From the NCBI RefSeq assembly GCF_001418205.1, contig NZ_LIQF01000003.1, positions 372,001 to 436,000 of the forward strand: 64,000 bases of DNA, read 5' to 3'. This DNA comes from Marinomonas fungiae (lineage in GTDB: Bacteria; Pseudomonadota; Gammaproteobacteria; Pseudomonadales; Marinomonadaceae). The notes beneath the pieces are model-generated. The model did not search any database. It was given only the letters and a program-made list of their open reading frames with translations, and was not told where the DNA came from. The position numbers and the translations under genes were made by a program. Of the stretch, positions 10,291 through 20,131 are shown piece by piece (position 1 is the first letter of the stretch; each line of letters opens with the position of its first letter).

Positions 10291-10950
10291 ATGTCAAACA
10301 AAGCCGTTGTGGTCTATTCAGGAGGAATGGATTCATACACAGTGCTGCACACAGCACTTGCCGAAGGAAAAGAGGTTTACGCACTGTCGTTTAACTACGG
10401 TCAGCGCCATAGTAAAGAACTTGATGTAGCGGCCGCCGTCTGCGCTAAGCACGGCATTTCGCACAAAATTGTTGATATCTCCGCCATTAATAGCCTCATG
10501 GCTGGCTCATCATTGACCAGTGATATTGAGATCCCAGAAGGTCATTATGCTGAAGACAGCATGAAAAATACCGTCGTTCCGAATCGCAACATGGTGCTTT
10601 TATCCATGGCAATAGCTTATGCCGTATCATTAGAAGCCCCAGAAGTGTATTACGGCGCTCATTCGGGTGATCATCACATTTACCCCGATTGCCGACCAGA
10701 ATTCGTTCACGCTATGAATGCGGTATCTAAAATTGCTAACTACGAACCTGTTGAAATCGTGACTCCATTCCTTAACAGCTCTAAAGGCGAGATTCTTGCG
10801 GCTGGCTTAGGGATGAATTTGGACTATGCCGACACTTGGACTTGTTACAATGGGCGTGAAAAGGCATGCGGAAAATGCGGCGCCTGTAATGAACGATTAG
10901 AAGCGTTTGCCGAACAAGGCGTAACGGACCCACTAATTTATGAAGTTTAA
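10291..10950 (+). CDS. queC: 7-cyano-7-deazaguanine synthase
   Basis: 219 aa. Converts CDG to preQ0 in queuosine biosynthesis, using ATP and ammonia. The PP-loop ATP-binding motif is [10 protein letters not shown] at the N-terminus; [10 protein letters not shown] and PNRNMVLLS are typical; the C-terminal zinc site is [19 protein letters not shown]. The start has GAAGGGG upstream. queE follows 116 bases later in the same direction, giving two consecutive pathway steps. Confidence 0.97.
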   Translation: MSNKAVVVYSGGMDSYTVLHTALAEGKEVYALSFNYGQRHSKELDVAAAVCAKHGISHKIVDISAINSLMAGSSLTSDIEIPEGHYAEDSMKNTVVPNRNMVLLSMAIAYAVSLEAPEVYYGAHSGDHHIYPDCRPEFVHAMNAVSKIANYEPVEIVTPFLNSSKGEILAAGLGMNLDYADTWTCYNGREKACGKCGACNERLEAFAEQGVTDPLIYEV

Positions 10951-11066
10951 AGGTCAAATCGATCACTAAACGACTGCTTAACCCGATTTAGCCTTTGCCA
11001 AGCAATTCGCTAATGACTGTTATCGCTATCAGCCCCGACTGTTTTCGGGTGTTTGAAGGAATAACC

Positions 11067-11717
11067 ATGTACTCAATTAAAGAAGCGTTCTATTCCCTAC
11101 AAGGTGAAGGCGCTCATGCTGGTCGCCCCGCGATCTTCTGCCGCTTTACCGGCTGTAATCTATGGACTGGCAAAGAAAAACATCGCGCCAGCGCCGCATG
11201 CCAATTCTGTGATACCGATTTTATCGGGACCGATGGTCAAAATGGCGGCAAGTTCCATAGCGCCGGAGCACTTATACAGCATCTAGACAAACTATGGCCG
11301 ACCAATACTGACCATAAATATCTTATCTTTACTGGTGGCGAGCCCGCTCTTCAGCTAGATGATGCACTCATTGCAACGGCCAAAGCGGCAAATTACACGT
11401 TAGCCATCGAAACCAACGGCACTCTCCCCCTTCCTGATGGTATCGATTGGATATGCGTTAGCCCGAAAACAACGGATCCGCTAGTTGTGAACCGTGGTAG
11501 CGAACTAAAACTGATCTTTCCACAAGATCACCTACCACCACATTTATTTACAGACCTTGAATTTGATCACTTTTACCTCCAACCAATGGATCAAGGTGCA
11601 CTTCCTGAAGGTCGAGAGCGCATAGATGATGCTCAAGCACAGACAATTCGCTATTGTTTGCAGAATCCACAGTGGCGTCTCAGTCTACAAACACATAAAA
11701 TGCTAGGCATTGATTGA
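11067..11717 (+). CDS. queE: 7-carboxy-7-deazaguanine synthase (radical SAM)
   Basis: 216 aa from ATG 11067, which has GAAGGA upstream and begins with the family N-terminus (YSIKEAFYSLQGEGAHAGRP). Radical SAM enzyme making CDG from 6-carboxy-tetrahydropterin, upstream of QueC in the pathway. The cluster motif is the CX14CX2C variant: the Cys of FTGCNLW, then ACQFCDTDF. TGGEPALQ is the SAM-binding GGE motif. The reading frame is open further upstream but that part lacks a ribosome site. Confidence 0.95.
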   Translation: MYSIKEAFYSLQGEGAHAGRPAIFCRFTGCNLWTGKEKHRASAACQFCDTDFIGTDGQNGGKFHSAGALIQHLDKLWPTNTDHKYLIFTGGEPALQLDDALIATAKAANYTLAIETNGTLPLPDGIDWICVSPKTTDPLVVNRGSELKLIFPQDHLPPHLFTDLEFDHFYLQPMDQGALPEGRERIDDAQAQTIRYCLQNPQWRLSLQTHKMLGID

Positions 11718-11750
11718 TTTAATACACCAACTAATTAAAGGAAAAGTTAC

Positions 11751-12248
11751 ATGATCGTTTTCCATACGAATTTTGGCGATATCACTATCGAACTTAACTA
11801 CGAAAAAGCGCCAAAAACGGCTAAAAACTTCGAGGAATATGTAACATCTGGCTTCTACGATGGCGTGATCTTCCACCGCGTAATCAACGGTTTCATGATC
11901 CAAGGCGGTGGTTTTGAGCCTGGCATGAAACAAAAAGAAACTCGTGCGCCAATCGAAAACGAAGCAGACAATGGCCTAGAAAACGTTGCTGGCTCTTTAG
12001 CAATGGCTCGCACAATGGATCCACACTCAGCGTCTGCACAGTTTTTCATCAACGTTTCTGACAACAGCTTCCTAAACCACCGTAGCAAAACTCCAGACGG
12101 TTGGGGCTACGCAGTTTTTGGTAAAGTGACAGCTGGCATGGACGTTGTAAATAAGATCAAAGAAGTTCAAACAACGATCAAAGCAGGCCACCAAGATGTT
12201 CCTGCTGAAGACGTTATCATCGAATCTGCTGAGCTCATCAAAGAATAA
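11751..12248 (+). CDS. ppiB: peptidyl-prolyl cis-trans isomerase B (cyclophilin)
   Basis: 165 aa, single cyclophilin domain without a signal peptide, so cytoplasmic. Catalytic-pocket motifs: [33 protein letters not shown] and GYAVFGKV. Catalyses proline isomerisation in protein folding. AAGGAAAAG precedes the ATG. lpxH starts four bases after its stop; ppiB-lpxH adjacency is also found in E. coli. Confidence 0.97.
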   Translation: MIVFHTNFGDITIELNYEKAPKTAKNFEEYVTSGFYDGVIFHRVINGFMIQGGGFEPGMKQKETRAPIENEADNGLENVAGSLAMARTMDPHSASAQFFINVSDNSFLNHRSKTPDGWGYAVFGKVTAGMDVVNKIKEVQTTIKAGHQDVPAEDVIIESAELIKE

Positions 12249-12252
12249 GCTC

Positions 12253-13032
12253 ATGCTTCGATACTTCATCTCAGATTTACATTTGAGTGACAAACGCCTG
12301 GATTTAATCCAGGCGTTTGTACATCTAACGGATGAAATTTGCCAAAGCACTGAAGCATCCGAGTTATATATCCTAGGGGATTTTTTTGAAGCCTACATTG
12401 GCGACGATTACCAACCCGATTGGATGAAAGCCTTAGATCAGCAATTTGCCAAGTTACATCAGCGCGACATTTCGACATTCTTTATTGCAGGAAACCGCGA
12501 CTTTCTAGTCGGTAAAGACTGGTTTGAACGCCATCATGTTACCGAGCTGAACGAACAATTTGCGTTGCTTCAAACACCGCTTAATATTGTTTTGACTCAC
12601 GGTGATGAATTCTGTGTAGATGACCAAGAATACCAAGCGTTTCGCTCCATGGTACGGAAACCAGAATGGCAACAGCAAGTCTTAAGCATGCCACTGGAAC
12701 AACGCTTAGCGTTAGCACAAAAACTGCGAAACGACTCTAAGAACATGTCTGCAGACAAAAGCATGGATATCATGGATGTGAATACCGATGCGATCAATAT
12801 AGCTTTATCAGCAAACACAGATCTGTTAATTCATGGTCATACCCACCGCCCAGCACTACATAAAGACGATTACGTCCCTCGCCTAGTACTCGGAGATTGG
12901 GATGAATTTGTGTGGTGCGCTGTTATGAACGCCGAAGGCATCAGTCAATATCAGATTGCAACGCAGGTTTATCTCAGTAGCCCAATAGCGATAAAAGATT
13001 GGTCAAAGACACAATACCTAAGCTTAGGCTAA
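12253..13032 (+). CDS. lpxH: UDP-2,3-diacylglucosamine pyrophosphatase
   Basis: 259 aa (E. coli: 240 aa) from ATG 12253; the upstream extension of the frame lies in ppiB. Calcineurin-like metallophosphoesterase that removes UMP from UDP-diacylglucosamine to give lipid X in lipid A synthesis at the inner-membrane face. Metal-binding motifs in order: SDLHLS, LGDFFE, GNRDF, THGDEFC and the terminal HGHTHRP. A strong terminator follows. Confidence 0.96.
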   Translation: MLRYFISDLHLSDKRLDLIQAFVHLTDEICQSTEASELYILGDFFEAYIGDDYQPDWMKALDQQFAKLHQRDISTFFIAGNRDFLVGKDWFERHHVTELNEQFALLQTPLNIVLTHGDEFCVDDQEYQAFRSMVRKPEWQQQVLSMPLEQRLALAQKLRNDSKNMSADKSMDIMDVNTDAINIALSANTDLLIHGHTHRPALHKDDYVPRLVLGDWDEFVWCAVMNAEGISQYQIATQVYLSSPIAIKDWSKTQYLSLG

Positions 13033-13056
13033 CTCAAGCTGGTAATCTAGAAACAA

Positions 13057-13087
13057 AAAAGAGCAGTTGAACTGCTCTTTTTTTATA
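13057..13087. terminator. rho-independent terminator after lpxH
   Basis: 11-bp stem (AAAAGAGCAGT/ACTGCTCTTTT), loop TGA, flanked by A and T runs. Shared by lpxH (plus) and the convergent small gene ending at 13083. Confidence 0.9.
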
Positions 13088-13394
13088 AATGAAGAAGCTC
13101 TCTCACCCAATCCGTTTCTGCGCGATTTCGAGAGCGCTTATACTCTAAATTTCGATCGTGGAGGACAGCAATTGCACGAAAGAAGGCGTTGTTAACCGTC
13201 ACCGGACTTAACTCAACACCGTATTTTGACCACCAGTGTTGCTGAGCCTTACTTGTTAGCACTTGATATAAATAATCAAGCTCGACAGTCCCTTGATACA
13301 CTTGTTCAAGATCGATACCTGGATCGCTCTTGGCAATTTGCAATGTTAGCCAATAAGTCACATCTGGCAGTAAATCATTCATTTGTGTGCCCAT
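13083..13394 (-). CDS. small hypothetical protein
   Basis: 103 aa with GAGGAGG eight bases before the ATG, so translation is likely. Contains aromatic patches (YWLTLQIAKSDPG, QQHWWSKYGVEL) and a basic C-terminus (RSRNRAETDWVRELL). No signal peptide, membrane segment or recognised motif. Stands alone between miaE and the lpxH terminator. Confidence 0.6.
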   Translation of the reverse strand: MGTQMNDLLPDVTYWLTLQIAKSDPGIDLEQVYQGTVELDYLYQVLTSKAQQHWWSKYGVELSPVTVNNAFFRAIAVLHDRNLEYKRSRNRAETDWVRELLHL

Positions 13395-13444
13395 CGTAAC
13401 GCCCTCCTCTTGTTAGAGCAGTTACTTCGAGATTAGCACATCAA

Positions 13445-13478
13445 AAACGTTTGTGAAGGAAATTCTTCACAAACGTTT
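13445..13478 (-). terminator. long perfect hairpin behind miaE, probable terminator
   Basis: Perfect 14-bp inverted repeat (AAACGTTTGTGAAG/CTTCACAAACGTTT) with a 6-base spacer. On the minus strand it is followed by T5 and lies 38 bases after the miaE stop. The symmetry would also suit a protein-binding site. Confidence 0.65.
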
Positions 13479-13515
13479 GTTTTAATTAAGTAAACAATTG
13501 TACTGGAATCCAGTA

Positions 13516-14127
13516 TCAAGCTGCTTTTGGAGGCCCGCTGTGCACTCGAAACTCAACGTCTGGCTCAGTAATGAGTTGGCGTTCAATCTCTCGGAAAAAC
13601 TGCACGCGCTCGTCAATCGGCTCTCCAGCATATTCTTCTGCCAGTGATAAATAATCTTCAAAATGACGTGCTTCAGACTTCAACAAGGATTTATAGAACT
13701 TCGCGACTTCATCGTCCAAATGAGGAATCAATACTGCAAATCGCTCGCATGAGCGCGCTTCAACGAAAGCGCCAATGATTAGGGTATCAATCAACTTAGC
13801 TGGCTCATGGGTACGAATATGCTGGCGCAAGCCGCTGGCGTAGCGAGATGCTTCCAAATGGCCATATTCCACACCACGATTACGCATAATTTTCAAAACC
13901 TGCTCAAAATGCAGCAACTCTTCTCGGGCCAACTGTGACATCTTATGTAACAGATTCTCCCGATCAACATAGCGATACATCAGATTCATCGCAGTAGAAG
14001 CGGCTTTCTTTTCGCAGTGTGCGTGATCGATTAATAGAAGGTTTTCGTTTTCCAAAGCCCACTGAACCCACTCTTTTGGGGATTCGCATGGCAAAAACGC
14101 TACCAACTCGGGATAATCAGTTAACAT
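13516..14127 (-). CDS. miaE: tRNA 2-methylthio-N6-isopentenyladenosine hydroxylase
   Basis: 203 aa from ATG 14127 (AAAAGG upstream; a TTG lies just before). Non-heme diiron enzyme of the ferritin-like fold that hydroxylates ms2i6A37 of tRNAs to ms2io6A. Carboxylate/histidine ligands are visible in IDHAHCEKKAAS, REELLHFEQV, EARSCERF and SEARHFEDYL. Implies MiaA and MiaB elsewhere on the chromosome. Monocistronic. Confidence 0.93.
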   Translation of the reverse strand: MLTDYPELVAFLPCESPKEWVQWALENENLLLIDHAHCEKKAASTAMNLMYRYVDRENLLHKMSQLAREELLHFEQVLKIMRNRGVEYGHLEASRYASGLRQHIRTHEPAKLIDTLIIGAFVEARSCERFAVLIPHLDDEVAKFYKSLLKSEARHFEDYLSLAEEYAGEPIDERVQFFREIERQLITEPDVEFRVHSGPPKAA

Positions 14128-14204
14128 CAAGGCTACCTTTTCTCTGAAAAAAAACGGATTATACTCTGATTAAGCCGCATTATCAGCACAAGCAAAACAT
14201 TGAT

Positions 14205-15944
14205 TTGGATATCAATTCGGCAATGAATCAATATTACGACGTAACGAAACTAAGCATTGGACAGCAGGTTGGCGTAGAGGTAGATCCCTACGTATTAAAC
14301 TATCCATTAAGCGACGATAAGAGTGTATGGGTTGCCGACCAAGGCGGCCAATCATTTGTGCTACGCTTTTACCGCTCTGATCGCGGTGAAGTTAACCAGT
14401 TTTTATCCATTGCACGGCGCCACGCAAAGCTCAATCACCCGTCGATCACTCGCAGCTACCCGCCGTTTTACTCTAATCTTTGGGTGTTTTCGATCTATGC
14501 TCTTTGTGGTGGTGAACGCTTATTTAGCTATTTGGGGAAATATCCAGATGGCGCTTCCTTAAAGGTTGTACTGAGTATCTTTGATCCCATTGCTAAAGCA
14601 TTGGATCAGGTACATCAGCATGGCTACATTCATGGACACTTGGATCTAAGCAGCGTTCATGTCGTTAATGGTGCAGGAGTGCTCACCGGATTCGGTACTC
14701 ATAGCTGGCTCGATAAGATCACCGACCAGGATATGGACGGACGTTTTATTCCACCTGAATACAGTAAACGCCGACCAACTATGTCTGTTGCCTCTGATAA
14801 TTACATGTTCATGCGCTTATTAGTCGCCACATTGGTTGGGGAATCATGGCTTGATAATGGCAAAGTAGACGCGTTACCTCATCATCACGAGGAACTTAAT
14901 CAAGAAACTTGGAAAAAAATCAAACAATGGGCACGTCCTGCAGAGCGTCATCGCCCAAAATCACTGATTGAAGTCATGCGACTGCTTCGCGCAAATTTAT
15001 TTACAAATAGTGCCAAAGCCACCGTAGAGCCACCGCCGCCACGCCCTAGAGCACAATCATCTAAGGTCATTTATGCTGGTGTAGGTATGGGTGTGCTTGC
15101 TGTATCTACAATTGCGGCGACTTTATTATGGCCCTCGAATTCTGAGTCAACCGCGCAAGCAGGTAAAACACCTGTTGTCAGTAACCAAAGTCGCTTTGAT
15201 GCTCTTCCGCAAATGTTAGAAGAAGATTTAAAAGATGGCGGCAAGGCACCGAAAGTTGAAAAAATTGCCCCAGCGAAATTTAAGATGGGAGACATTAATA
15301 ACTCGGGAGACGCCAACGAATCCCCTGTTCATGAAGTGGACATTCCAACAGGGTTCTACTTCAGCAAAAACGAAGTCACCTTTACCCAATATGACCGCTT
15401 CGCCAAAGCAACTGGTCGCATCGCGCCACCAGATAATGGTTGGGGGCGAGAAAATCGACCAGTGATCAATGTCAGCTGGTACGATGCCAAAGCTTATACC
15501 GCGTGGTTATCAGAACAAACAGGGGCAGAATACCGACTCCCAACAGAGATAGAATGGGAATATTCTGCCCGTGCAGGATCGACAACGGCTTATTGGTACG
15601 GCAACGAAGTCAAACCTGGTTACAGTGTTTGTGATAGCTGTGGCAGCCAATGGGACGGCGTATCAACTGCCCCAGTAGGTTCGCAGGCCAGTAACCCCCT
15701 AGGTATTTTCGACATGCACGGCAACGTGGCCGAATGGGTTGAGGACTGTTATCACGATAACTATCAGGGAGCACCAACAACTAATCAGGTTTGGTTGTCC
15801 GATCAATGTGATGGCCGTGTGTTGCGCGGTGGCTCTTGGTTTGATGTACCAACAGTTGGGCGCAGTTCGACCCGTTACCGAGCCGAACCGACGTTACGAG
15901 CCAGCAATTGGGGGTTCCGTGTTGTCCGTTTGGTATCACCGTAA
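14205..15944 (+). CDS. pseudokinase - transmembrane - formylglycine-enzyme-like fusion protein
   Basis: 579 aa from TTG 14205; ATG 14223 is equally possible, neither with a good ribosome site. Residues ~40-265 have a protein-kinase-like layout, but the key residues are changed: the HRD loop reads IHGHLDLSS (143-150), DFG reads GFG (162-164) and the strand-3 lysine position is VLRF. PPEY (183-186) resembles the APE motif. A proline-rich linker and a transmembrane helix (~288-309) lead to a SUMF1/FGE-type domain (~355-577; LPTEIEWEYSARAG, DMHGNVAEW, VLRGGSWFD). The catalytic Cys pair of formylglycine-generating enzymes is absent. Probably a membrane-spanning sensor or scaffold with cytoplasmic pseudokinase; function unknown. 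Confidence 0.8.
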   Translation: MDINSAMNQYYDVTKLSIGQQVGVEVDPYVLNYPLSDDKSVWVADQGGQSFVLRFYRSDRGEVNQFLSIARRHAKLNHPSITRSYPPFYSNLWVFSIYALCGGERLFSYLGKYPDGASLKVVLSIFDPIAKALDQVHQHGYIHGHLDLSSVHVVNGAGVLTGFGTHSWLDKITDQDMDGRFIPPEYSKRRPTMSVASDNYMFMRLLVATLVGESWLDNGKVDALPHHHEELNQETWKKIKQWARPAERHRPKSLIEVMRLLRANLFTNSAKATVEPPPPRPRAQSSKVIYAGVGMGVLAVSTIAATLLWPSNSESTAQAGKTPVVSNQSRFDALPQMLEEDLKDGGKAPKVEKIAPAKFKMGDINNSGDANESPVHEVDIPTGFYFSKNEVTFTQYDRFAKATGRIAPPDNGWGRENRPVINVSWYDAKAYTAWLSEQTGAEYRLPTEIEWEYSARAGSTTAYWYGNEVKPGYSVCDSCGSQWDGVSTAPVGSQASNPLGIFDMHGNVAEWVEDCYHDNYQGAPTTNQVWLSDQCDGRVLRGGSWFDVPTVGRSSTRYRAEPTLRASNWGFRVVRLVSP

Positions 15945-16163
15945 CTTTATAAGGCCGCTAAGCGAATAAGTGACATAAATACTACCTATTCTAAATATAT
16001 ATGGCGATAACTGCCTAACTCCTCTGATTTTTATATAGAATACTCAAACGGATTAATTTGCCAGTGCTAGGCTTTGTTGGATTTTTGGAAAATCACACAA
16101 CAAAGCTGAGGCTTTAAACAACATCGATCATTAAGAACGATGTCCAAATATAGGGGAACTATT

Positions 16164-18764
16164 GTGTTAGAAGCATATCGTAAACACGTCGAAGAACGTG
16201 CCTCTCAAGGTATTCCAGCAACTGCATTAAATGCAGAACAAACCGCTGCACTTATCGAGCTTCTTAAAAATCCACCAGCAGGCGAAGAAGATTTCATTCT
16301 TGATCTTCTTAAAAACCGCATTCCTGCAGGTGTAGACGAAGCAGCTTACGTTAAAGCTGGCTTCCTTGCAGCTATCACTAAAGGCGAGGCATCCTCACCA
16401 CTTATTGATAAAAAACTTGCGACAGAGCTTCTAGGCACAATGCTTGGTGGCTACAACATTCAACCACTAATCGAATGTCTAGATGACGCTGAAATTGCAC
16501 CTATCGCAGTTAAAGCATTGTCTCATACACTGCTTATCTTCGATGCATTCCACGATGTAGAAGAAAAATCAAAAGCAGGCAATGAATTCGCGAAAGCCAT
16601 CATCCAATCTTGGGCAGATGGCGAGTGGTTCACATCTAAACCTAAGCTTGCAGAAAAAATCACTGTGACGGTATTTAAAGTACCTGGTGAAACAAACACT
16701 GATGATCTTTCTCCAGCACCTGATGCTTGGTCTCGCCCAGACATCCCACTTCATGCTAATGCGATGCTTAAAATGGCTCGTGACGGCATTACACCAGATC
16801 TTGACGGTGAAATCGGCCCGATCTCTAAGATCAACGAGCTTAAAGAAAAAGGCTTCCCTCTAGCATACGTAGGCGATGTGGTAGGTACAGGTTCAAGCCG
16901 TAAATCTGCAACAAACTCTGTACTATGGCACATGGGTGATGACATTCCATTCATCCCTAACAAACGCGGTGGTGGTGTTTGTATCGGTAGTAAGATTGCC
17001 CCTATTTTCTTCAATACCATGGAAGATGCCGGCGCACTACCAATTGAAATGGACGTTGATGGTATGGAAATGGGCGATATCATCGACATTTTCCCATACG
17101 AAGGCGTTGTTAAGAAACACGGTACAGATGACGTTATCACAACGTTTGAACTTAAAACTCAAGTTCTTCTTGACGAAGTACGTGCTGGCGGTCGTATCCC
17201 ACTGATCATCGGTCGTGGCTTGACTAATAAAGCACGCGAATCTCTAGGTCTAGGTACTTCTGACTTATTCCTTAAACCAGGTGACATTGCTGATTCTGGT
17301 AAAGGTTTCACTCTTGCTCAGAAAATGGTTGGTAAAGCATGTGGCGTTGACGGTATCCGTCCAGGCTCATACTGCGAACCCAAAATGACGACTGTAGGTT
17401 CTCAAGACACTACTGGTCCTATGACTCGTGACGAACTTAAAGACCTTGCATGTCTAGGCTTCAGCTCAGACCTTGTTATGCAGTCTTTCTGTCACACTGC
17501 GGCATACCCTAAACCAGTTGACGTGGTCACTCACCACACCCTACCGGACTTCATCATGAACCGTGGTGGTGTTTCTCTACGTCCAGGCGACGGCATCATC
17601 CACTCTTGGTTGAACCGTATGCTTCTTCCTGACACAGTAGGTACAGGTGGCGACTCTCATACTCGTTTCCCATTAGGTATCTCTTTCCCTGCGGGTTCTG
17701 GCCTTGTTGCTTTCGCGGCAGCAACGGGTGTTATGCCACTCGATATGCCTGAATCTGTATTGGTTCGCTTTAAAGGTAAAATGCAACCAGGTATCACACT
17801 ACGTGACCTAGTACATGCGATTCCTTACCAAGCAATCCAAGATGGTCATCTGACTGTTGAGAAGAAAGGTAAGAAAAACATTTTCTCTGGCCGCATTCTA
17901 GAGATTGAAGGTCTAGAGCACTTAACCGCAGAGCAAGCATTCGAGCTTTCAGATGCGTCTGCAGAGCGTTCAGCAGCAGGTTGTACAATCAACCTATCTG
18001 AAGAATCTGTTGCAGAGTACCTAAAATCTAACATCGTAATGCTACGCTGGATGATTGCAGAGGGTTACGGCGACCCACGTACACTTGAGCGTCGCGCTAA
18101 AGCAATGGAAGCATGGCTAGCTAACCCAAGCCTAATGCGTGCTGACGCAGATGCTGAATACGCTGCGGTCATCGAAATCGACCTAGATAACCTAAAAGAG
18201 CCTGTTCTTTGTGCGCCGAACGATCCAGATGACGCTCGTCTTCTATCTGATGTTCAAGGTGCGAAGATTGATGAAGTATTCATCGGTTCTTGTATGACCA
18301 ACATTGGTCACTTCCGTGCCGCAGGTAAGCTTCTAGATGCTGCTGGTAAGGTCGTGCCTACTCGTCTTTGGGTGTCACCACCAACTAAGATGGACCAACA
18401 GCAACTAACAGCTGAAGGCTACTACAGCATCTTTGGTAAAGCGGGCGCGCGTATGGAAATGCCTGGTTGTTCTCTATGTATGGGTAACCAAGCACGTGTA
18501 GCAGACAAGGCAACAGTCGTGTCTACTTCTACTCGTAACTTCCCTAACCGTCTAGGTAATGGCGCTGATGTGTACCTAGCTTCTGCTGAGCTAGCAGCGG
18601 TTGCATCTCTACTTGGTAAGCTTCCTACTACTGAAGAATACCTAGAGTACGCAACTAAGATCGACAGCATGGCATCTGAAGTTTACAACTACCTAAACTT
18701 CGACAAAATGGGCGAGTACGTTAAGAAAGCCTCTTCTGTGATCGCTACTGACGCGACTGCGTAA
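16164..18764 (+). CDS. acnB: aconitate hydratase B
   Basis: 866 aa from GTG 16164 (AGGGGA six bases upstream), giving the usual N-terminus [18 protein letters not shown]. coli AcnB is 865 aa. Interconverts citrate and isocitrate in the TCA cycle, and 2-methylisocitrate in some species. The N-terminal HEAT-like domain is followed by the swivel and catalytic domains. [4Fe-4S] ligands: Cys in [12 protein letters not shown] and the CSLCMG pair. A 195-bp gap upstream probably holds its promoter. Confidence 0.98.
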   Translation: MLEAYRKHVEERASQGIPATALNAEQTAALIELLKNPPAGEEDFILDLLKNRIPAGVDEAAYVKAGFLAAITKGEASSPLIDKKLATELLGTMLGGYNIQPLIECLDDAEIAPIAVKALSHTLLIFDAFHDVEEKSKAGNEFAKAIIQSWADGEWFTSKPKLAEKITVTVFKVPGETNTDDLSPAPDAWSRPDIPLHANAMLKMARDGITPDLDGEIGPISKINELKEKGFPLAYVGDVVGTGSSRKSATNSVLWHMGDDIPFIPNKRGGGVCIGSKIAPIFFNTMEDAGALPIEMDVDGMEMGDIIDIFPYEGVVKKHGTDDVITTFELKTQVLLDEVRAGGRIPLIIGRGLTNKARESLGLGTSDLFLKPGDIADSGKGFTLAQKMVGKACGVDGIRPGSYCEPKMTTVGSQDTTGPMTRDELKDLACLGFSSDLVMQSFCHTAAYPKPVDVVTHHTLPDFIMNRGGVSLRPGDGIIHSWLNRMLLPDTVGTGGDSHTRFPLGISFPAGSGLVAFAAATGVMPLDMPESVLVRFKGKMQPGITLRDLVHAIPYQAIQDGHLTVEKKGKKNIFSGRILEIEGLEHLTAEQAFELSDASAERSAAGCTINLSEESVAEYLKSNIVMLRWMIAEGYGDPRTLERRAKAMEAWLANPSLMRADADAEYAAVIEIDLDNLKEPVLCAPNDPDDARLLSDVQGAKIDEVFIGSCMTNIGHFRAAGKLLDAAGKVVPTRLWVSPPTKMDQQQLTAEGYYSIFGKAGARMEMPGCSLCMGNQARVADKATVVSTSTRNFPNRLGNGADVYLASAELAAVASLLGKLPTTEEYLEYATKIDSMASEVYNYLNFDKMGEYVKKASSVIATDATA

Positions 18765-18782
18765 GATCAACTGATTGAGCTT

Positions 18783-18818
18783 AAAAGCCCGCTTAGACAA
18801 CTAGGCGGGCTTTTTATT
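18783..18818 (+). terminator. rho-independent terminator after acnB
   Basis: 9-bp stem AAAGCCCGC/GCGGGCTTT with a 12-base loop and a T5ATTTT tail, 19 bases after the acnB stop. Confidence 0.9.
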
Positions 18819-18844
18819 TTCGATCTCGTTTTAAATAGCAGGCA

Positions 18845-18870
18845 CAAAAAAGGGCGCTAACAGCGCCCTT
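18845..18870 (-). terminator. rho-independent terminator after hpf
   Basis: Perfect 8-bp stem AGGGCGCT/AGCGCCCT, loop AAC; on the minus strand it is followed by a T6 run, 23 bases beyond the hpf stop. Confidence 0.88.
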
Positions 18871-18892
18871 CTCTATCTTACGAAGTCATGAA

Positions 18893-19288
18893 TTAGATCG
18901 CATCACGGCGTTCTAGTTCATTAAACTCTTCTTGTTCTTCACGCTCTTCCTGAGACTCTACATCGCGTGCATCAGGGTGATGTTTACGACCCTCGTGTTT
19001 CGCTTTGTGTTTTAAAAGCTGCTTCTCCAACTTTTCAACCAAGGCATCCACTGCAGCACCAAGCTGTTTGTCCGTCGTCACAGATGCGAACAGATCATGC
19101 CCTGGAATATGAACTCGAGCCTCAACAATCAGCTCACTTTTGTTCTGGTGATTTTCAGAATTAACTATAACGTTGATCGAGGTGATGTGACTGTTGATGT
19201 CAGCAAGCTGATCCATTCCTTCTTTAATCGTTGCCTGAACTTCTTCCGAAGTGTGTACATGGTGACCGCTGATATCTAATGTGTACAT
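18893..19288 (-). CDS. hpf: ribosome hibernation promoting factor / RaiA family
   Basis: 131 aa. The N-terminal ~95 residues form the HPF/YfiA fold (LDISGHHVHTSEEVQATIKE, VEARVHIPGHDLFASVTTD, DALVEKLEKQLLKHKAKHEG). A charged acidic tail follows (SQEEREEQEEFNELERR), longer than in E. coli Hpf (95 aa) and closer to YfiA/RaiA (113 aa). Binds the small ribosomal subunit in stationary phase. Stands alone rather than near rpoN. HPF versus RaiA cannot be settled from sequence alone here. Confidence 0.88.
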   Translation of the reverse strand: MYTLDISGHHVHTSEEVQATIKEGMDQLADINSHITSINVIVNSENHQNKSELIVEARVHIPGHDLFASVTTDKQLGAAVDALVEKLEKQLLKHKAKHEGRKHHPDARDVESQEEREEQEEFNELERRDAI

Positions 19289-20131
19289 AATAATTATTCC
19301 TTATTCCTATCCCATTTAAGCGGGGACGTTTAGCGTTTCATTGTCACACTAATAAACTAAGGCCGTATGAAATGTTTTTCAACTCCCTTTGTGTAAAAAG
19401 AGTAAGAAATAGTAGCAAGCAAGGTGTCACCGCAAAAAATAAAAAGCCTTTAAATTCAATTCATTAGCTTTTTGATTGTTTTTTGAGCAAAAAGTACTAG
19501 TGCAGTACGCCACTTGATTTGTAGATCCCCCACCGATGCTCATCTAAGCTTGCTAGTTTGGCTCTATGCCTAACTCAACTATTCATGATATCGATTCTCC
19601 TTTCCTGCGATAAAAACAAAAATTTAAGAAAATTAATTGATAAAGTCACATATCTATAATGTCGTTTATTGAATAAAAAATGACGTATATGAATTAGAAC
19701 TTATATTAATTTAAATGTATGAGGTGAGTTTATATTTATAAATAATATCTTTTTTTAGGATTATTTTTAGGTCGATTTATGCATACACCGTGTCGTTTTT
19801 TGAATATAAAAATAAAAGAAAATCAAATGCAAATTATTAAAATATTGAACCTATCCAGAATGAAATTAACCCTTACAATTCAAAAACTTAAATACATGTG
19901 ATTATGATTTTAATTATATGACTGAACAAAAATACGCGCTACCAGGATTAATAAAAAAGACCCAAAACCGTCCTCTTGAAAAATCACAATTAGAAATAAA
20001 TTTCCTTAAAATGACGTTGTCGTGCACATTTCATGGTGTTATGTTATTTACGAATTTGTTAACAACTGCAGCAAAAAATGTGGAAGTTACAAGAAGTCGC
20101 TGAATAGCAAATAAATGAAAGGAACAAATTT
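19289..20131. other. 843-bp AT-rich intergenic region upstream of the porin gene
   Basis: No convincing gene. Very AT-rich in the middle: bases 19681-19740 are 20% G+C by count. The only open frame (19918-20103, 61 codons) has no ribosome site and no family features. Both flanking genes probably have their promoters here. It may be a nucleoid-protein (H-NS-type) target, which is inference. Confidence 0.6.

Noticed and set aside
10951-11066. preQ1 riboswitch between queC and queE
   Set aside because: I could not find the short pseudoknot pattern; only a weak 5-bp hairpin (11034-11049) is present.
15400-15944. active formylglycine-generating enzyme
   Set aside because: The region after VLRGGSW lacks the two cysteines needed for catalysis.
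19918-20103. 61-codon open frame upstream of the porin
   Set aside because: No ribosome site, lies in a very AT-rich gap, and its composition resembles no family.
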